From the NCBI GenBank assembly GCA_035304385.1, contig DATGQD010000043.1, positions 1-64,000 of the forward strand: 64,000 bases of DNA. The letters run 5' to 3'. The notes beneath the pieces are model-generated. The model was not told the DNA's origin, searched no databases, and was given only the letters and a program-made list of their open reading frames with translations. Position numbers and translations under genes: made by a program. This document shows, in pieces, positions 60,509 to 64,000 of the stretch. Positions within the stretch are counted from its first letter, which is position 1. Each line of letters begins with the position of its first letter. The DNA is from ZC4RG29 sp035304385 (GTDB lineage Bacteria > Bacteroidota > Bacteroidia > Cytophagales > Cyclobacteriaceae).

Positions 60509-60615
60509 CTTCACCCATTCACCCATTCATTCACTCACTCACCCATTCACCCATTCACTCATTCACTCATTCACTCATTCACTCATTGTCTCACTCACTC
60601 ATTCACTCATTGTCT
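60509..60615. repeat. CATT/CACT tetranucleotide-type simple repeat
   Basis: An approximately 105-bp tract of imperfect CATTCACC, CATTCACT and CATTCATT units. It fills the gap between the dehydrogenase gene and the aldehyde dehydrogenase and includes the latter's TGA stop (60607-60609). On the minus strand it reads as GAGTGAATG-type units. Such tracts gain and lose units by slippage and could act as a variable 3' region. Confidence 0.8.
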
Positions 60616-61971
60616 CAAATGGTACGCTTTCGGCTTGGTAAACGCGCGAAGGCCGGCGTGCGACAACGTCGAACCGATGCCTGAATTGCGGCGACCGCTC
60701 CAGGGCACCGCCGCACTGACGCGATCGCAGCAATTCCAATATCCTGTGCCCACGTCAATCGCATTAAGTATGCGGTAGGCGCGTCCCTCGTCGCTGGAAT
60801 ACACCGCCGCGGTAAGCCCGTAGTCGGTGTCCTTCATCAGCCGTAATGCTTCGCCGTCATCCTTTACGCTCATAATTCCGATAATCGGCCCGAACGACTC
60901 TTCACGCATCACCCGCATGTCGTGGGTCACGTTAAGCAACACCGTCGGTTCAAAGTAATATCCCTTCTCTTCTATGCGCTTTCCTCCATATGCCAATTCG
61001 GCGCCTTTGTCGATGGCGTCCTTGATCTGGTCTTCCAACACACCGCGTTGCACATCCCGCGCAAGCGGACCGATGTAAACGCCGGGCTCTGTTGGTGCTC
61101 CGACCTTCCACGACTTTACCTTGTCCAGAAACGCCACTACATAAGCATCGAATATTTTTTCATGCACATAGATGCGCTCCACAGCACAGCAACTCTGGCC
61201 GTTGTTATAAAACGCGCCTTCAGCGGTGGATGATGCCACCGACTTGATGTCGGCTACGTCGTCGCATACGTATAGTGGATCCTTCCCACCGAGTTCACAC
61301 TGGCAGGGGACCATCCGCGATGCGACCCGTTCATAGATATATTTTCCTGTTTGATACGAACCGGTAAAGAAGTAGCCGTCAAATGCCAGATCCAACAAGA
61401 CCTCTCCGGTTGCCTTCCCTCCGATGGCCACATGAAACGCATCCTCTGGTACGCCAGCCTCCTTCAGCAGCTGCTCTATCGCCATGCCGGTCATCGTAGC
61501 GTATTCGGATGGCTTGTACATGACCGCGTTGCCCGCGATCAGCGCAGGCACGAAGACGTTGACGCCCACCAGGAAAGGATAATTCCACGCCGAAATATTG
61601 CACACTACGCCGAGGGGTTCATAAACAATCTTTTCGATCATTCGCGCGCCTTCCGTCATGATTTCATCGGAGAGAAATTCTTCGGCGTTTTGTATCATCC
61701 ACACAATGCGGGTACGGGCGCCCGCGATTTCATCCAGCGCCTGATCCAGCGGTTTTCCCATCTCCGCCGTCAGATTAGCGGCGAGTGCATCACGATTGGC
61801 CTCGAGAAGCACGGAAAAGCGTGCCAGGATATCCATTCGCGCGGGCAGTGGGGTACTCGCCCATTCGGGTTGTCCGGCCTTAAGACGGTCAAATTTCCTG
61901 CGCGCACTTTCAGCGTTGTCTTCCGCGACATCGCGAATCACTTCATCGGTGGCAGGATTTACTATGAGCAT
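60607..61971 (-). CDS. Aldehyde dehydrogenase (short succinate-semialdehyde-type)
   Basis: 454 aa from the ATG at 61971; a TTG at 61989 is an alternative. NAD-type fold NISAWNYPFLVGVNVFVPALIAGNAV, conserved Glu in CQCELGGKDPLYVCDD and catalytic Cys in NNGQSCCAVERIYVH. It oxidises an aldehyde to an acid. Lies 14 bp after the Fe-dehydrogenase gene and ends in the simple repeat. With its neighbours it suggests alcohol to aldehyde to acid conversion. Confidence 0.92.
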   Translation of the reverse strand: MLIVNPATDEVIRDVAEDNAESARRKFDRLKAGQPEWASTPLPARMDILARFSVLLEANRDALAANLTAEMGKPLDQALDEIAGARTRIVWMIQNAEEFLSDEIMTEGARMIEKIVYEPLGVVCNISAWNYPFLVGVNVFVPALIAGNAVMYKPSEYATMTGMAIEQLLKEAGVPEDAFHVAIGGKATGEVLLDLAFDGYFFTGSYQTGKYIYERVASRMVPCQCELGGKDPLYVCDDVADIKSVASSTAEGAFYNNGQSCCAVERIYVHEKIFDAYVVAFLDKVKSWKVGAPTEPGVYIGPLARDVQRGVLEDQIKDAIDKGAELAYGGKRIEEKGYYFEPTVLLNVTHDMRVMREESFGPIIGIMSVKDDGEALRLMKDTDYGLTAAVYSSDEGRAYRILNAIDVGTGYWNCCDRVSAAVPWSGRRNSGIGSTLSHAGLRAFTKPKAYHLRQ

Positions 61972-61985
61972 ACTACACAATTCAT

Positions 61986-63134
61986 TCAAAAAGCTTTCTC
62001 GTAAAGCGCCCGGAAATCCTCCCGGGTTACAGGCCGCGGATTATTCGGATGCGCGAAGTCGGCGATGGCCAGATCTGCGAGCATTTCCAGATGCTCCTCC
62101 TTAACCCCGATGTCGCGCAGCCTTCGCGGAACACCTATTGCTTCATTTAATTCGACAAGATACCGAATAACTGCATCACCGCTTTCTTCCCCGAGGTGTA
62201 ATGCATGGGCTATTCGACGAAACTTCGGCTCCAATCCCTCCGTGTTGAATTCCATCCCGTGAGGAAGGTTGACGGCGTTGGCCAGACCGTGGTGGACATC
62301 CAGCAGCGTCGACAGCGGGTGCGCCAGCGAGTGTACAACGCCGAGTCCCTTCTGAAATGCGATGCCGCCCATAATCGATCCCATCATCATCAAGCTTCTC
62401 GATTCCAGGTCGGGACGGTTCACTGCCCGCTCAAGGGCTTCGCTGATTAGCGAAATTCCTTCCAATGCGATACCCTCGCATACTGGATGGTGCATCCGCG
62501 CCAGGAAAGCTTCCAGGTTGTGTGTGAGCGCGTCCATGCCGGTAGCGGCGGTAGCCGACGCGGGAAGATCGAGTGTAAGGGCAGGGTCGGCGAACACCAT
62601 CCGGGCAATAAGCCGGGGCGAAAAGAGGATCCGCTTTTGGTGCGTGGTGTCATCGGAGATCACGGCACTGCGTCCTACTTCGCTGCCCGTCCCGGAAGTG
62701 GTCGGAATCGTTATGAGGTGGGGAATCTCTCCTGTTATGTAGACTTCTCCTCCCGCCAGGTCGTCATACTTGAAAAGCTCGTCACGATGGTTGACGCGAA
62801 GGGCGACCGCACGTGCAACATCAAGCGCTGCGCCTCCGCCAATGCCAACGATACCGTCGCGCGCCGTAGCGTCATAGAGGATCGTGGCAGCATACACATC
62901 GGAGCGGACCGGATTTTTATGGATGGCCGAAAAGACTTCGATGGAGATACCTTTTCGCGCCAGGTCGCCCGTAAGGGATTTAAAACATTCCAACCCGGCC
63001 ACGACAGTGTCGGTCACGATCAGCGGTTTCAGAACACCCGACCGCTTAAGATAGGCGCCAAGTTCGCCCGCCACGCCTGCCCCAAACCGAATGGTTGTGG
63101 GAAAGTTAAACTGCAGAATCGGTTCGCCGATCAT
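61986..63134 (-). CDS. Iron-containing alcohol dehydrogenase
   Basis: 382 aa. Group III dehydrogenase: GIVGIGGGAALDVARAVALRVN, LITIPTTSGTGSEVGRSAVI, MDALTHNLEAFLARMHHPV, GVVHSLAHPLSTLLDVHHGLANAVNLPHGMEFN with His metal ligands. Middle gene of the GS-like/ADH/ALDH operon; substrate unknown. Confidence 0.92.
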   Translation of the reverse strand: MIGEPILQFNFPTTIRFGAGVAGELGAYLKRSGVLKPLIVTDTVVAGLECFKSLTGDLARKGISIEVFSAIHKNPVRSDVYAATILYDATARDGIVGIGGGAALDVARAVALRVNHRDELFKYDDLAGGEVYITGEIPHLITIPTTSGTGSEVGRSAVISDDTTHQKRILFSPRLIARMVFADPALTLDLPASATAATGMDALTHNLEAFLARMHHPVCEGIALEGISLISEALERAVNRPDLESRSLMMMGSIMGGIAFQKGLGVVHSLAHPLSTLLDVHHGLANAVNLPHGMEFNTEGLEPKFRRIAHALHLGEESGDAVIRYLVELNEAIGVPRRLRDIGVKEEHLEMLADLAIADFAHPNNPRPVTREDFRALYEKAF

Positions 63135-63173
63135 GGTTCGCTATGGTAAAACCGAATTCCTCTTCCGGAATCC

Positions 63174-64000
63174 TCAGATGATCTCGAAGTACCTGCGGTA
63201 CTCCCAGTCAGTGACGGCTTTCAAATGTTGCCTCCACTCCCACTCGCGGGTACCGGTGAAGTGGGCTACAAACTTTTCGCCCAGAATGTCGTTGGCGAGA
63301 CGGGAATTCTTCATGCGGTCCGTCGCTTCCTTCAGGGTTGACGGCAGCCCGGGCTGATCAGTGGCGCGATACGCATTACCCGTCGTTTCCGGGTGCTTGA
63401 GTTTCATGCCCTTGCGAATTCCATAAAGACCGGACGCCAGCGCCGCTGCCATGGCGAGATAGGGATTGATGTCTGATCCAGGCACGCGACTTTCCAGGCG
63501 TGTCGACTTGCCACTTCCCGGTATGACCCGTAGCGCCACCGTTCGATTGTCGATCCCCCAGGTCAGCGCAGTAGGCGCCCACGTGCCTTCGACCAGCCGT
63601 TTATAGCTGTTCACGTTCGGGGCATACATGGGCAAAAGATCAGGAAGGCAATGCAGCTGGCCGGCGAGATACGATTTAAAAGTTTCGCTCATGCCGCGTT
63701 TATCCTTCCGGTCGTAAAAGAGATTACGTTTGCCGGTGGAATCCCAAAGGCTTTGGTGGATATGACCTCCGCATCCGGGTAGGGATTCGCTTATCTTCGC
63801 CATAAAGGTGGCCAGGATACCATGGCGGTACGCGATTTCCTTTACGGCCGTCTTGAAGAGCAAAGCACAGTCGGCCGCCAACAGCAAGTCGCGCACTGCG
63901 ATGGCCGCTTCATACACACCCGGTCCCGTTTCTGTATGCAGACCTTCCAACGGAACATCGAATCGCCTGAGGAGTTCGAACAGGTCGGTCATGAACGGAT
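63174..64000 (-). CDS. Glutamine-synthetase-superfamily enzyme, 5' end beyond the window
   Basis: The frame is open to the right edge; a Met at 63992 is internal, not the start. About 275 C-terminal residues are visible: GLHTETGPGVYEAAI, ISESLPGCGGHIHQSLWD, NSYKRLVEGTWAPTALTWGIDNRT and RLESRVPGSDINPYLAMAAALASGL. This is the GS catalytic domain, closer to glutamylpolyamine/ethanolamine-type synthetases than to nitrogen-assimilating GlnA. Upstream of Fe-ADH and ALDH in one transcript, it suggests gamma-glutamylation of an amine or amino alcohol before oxidation (inference). Confidence 0.9.
   Translation of the reverse strand, partial: PFMTDLFELLRRFDVPLEGLHTETGPGVYEAAIAVRDLLLAADCALLFKTAVKEIAYRHGILATFMAKISESLPGCGGHIHQSLWDSTGKRNLFYDRKDKRGMSETFKSYLAGQLHCLPDLLPMYAPNVNSYKRLVEGTWAPTALTWGIDNRTVALRVIPGSGKSTRLESRVPGSDINPYLAMAAALASGLYGIRKGMKLKHPETTGNAYRATDQPGLPSTLKEATDRMKNSRLANDILGEKFVAHFTGTREWEWRQHLKAVTDWEYRRYFEII

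Noticed and set aside
60509..60615. Possible CRISPR array
   Set aside because: The units are 4-8 bp tandem repeats with no unique spacers and no cas genes nearby.
63990..63992. ATG as the start of the glutamine-synthetase-like gene
   Set aside because: The frame remains open to the window edge and the visible part lacks the N-terminal beta-grasp domain, so this Met is internal.
1..64000. tRNA, rRNA, transposase or prophage genes
   Set aside because: I looked for typical tRNA arm sequences, integrase/transposase motifs and structural phage genes and saw none; a covariance-model scan would be needed for a definite negative.

Overview
The window reads as a free-living, moderately GC-rich Bacteroidota chromosome, most likely Cytophagales (a Chryseolinea/Ohtaekwangia-like relative). 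This is inferred from family content: a DUF6970-type lipoprotein, DUF3347, DUF4407, DUF1624, Tat-exported Gfo/Idh and TIM-barrel proteins, many short lipoprotein signals and few strong Shine-Dalgarno sites. Genus-level placement is inference only. I saw no rRNA, tRNA, insertion sequence, prophage or CRISPR array. The first ~1.1 kb is visibly more AT-rich than the rest.

Layout. 1-1100: two secreted proteins, one cut by the edge. 1300-8630: a DNA-damage region with a LexA-like S24 repressor, a Cdd1-type helix-hairpin-helix protein and a VOC protein on the minus strand. Divergent from these is a plus-strand cassette: dinB (Pol IV), a 2H-phosphoesterase-fold protein that has lost its catalytic His residues, an HRDC+HTH protein, and a short DnaE2-like polymerase. 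Two nearly identical palindromes precede dinB. 8580-14630: a MocR regulator overlapping dnaE2 tail to tail, a lipoprotein, a TPR-LuxR regulator, an exported amidohydrolase and a cupin. 14800-19820: a Kdo-modification operon (kdnA, kdnB, kdsA, a transaldolase fused to KdsD-type CBS domains, a KdsC-like HAD phosphatase). 19830-38650: mixed metabolic and secreted genes, including a beta-helix/hydrolase fusion lipoprotein, an AraC-TPR membrane regulator, a group II decarboxylase, a BCAA aminotransferase, a very large AsmA-like protein and an S9 peptidase.

38650-49600: the complete branched-chain amino acid pathway in two adjacent units, BCAT-ilvD-ilvB-ilvN-ilvC and leuC-leuD-leuB-leuA. Each is preceded by a leader carrying an intrinsic terminator. 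The ilv leader encodes a Val/Leu/Ile-rich peptide whose last codons can pair with the terminator's left arm, as expected for ribosome-mediated attenuation. The leu leader has a Leu-rich reading frame but no ATG. The same ~22-nt box follows both terminators.

49600-58330: mostly minus-strand accessory metabolism and envelope genes, plus DUF4407 and AlkA. 58400-64000: catabolic minus-strand genes (glutamine-synthetase-like enzyme, Fe-alcohol dehydrogenase, aldehyde dehydrogenase, Zn-alcohol dehydrogenase, sugar isomerase). A tetranucleotide-type simple repeat there contains the aldehyde dehydrogenase stop codon.

The strongest leads for something undescribed are the transaldolase-CBS fusion inside the 8-amino-Kdo operon, the dinB/inactive-2H/HRDC/dnaE2 cassette with its paired operators, and the paired ilv/leu attenuators with their shared downstream box.
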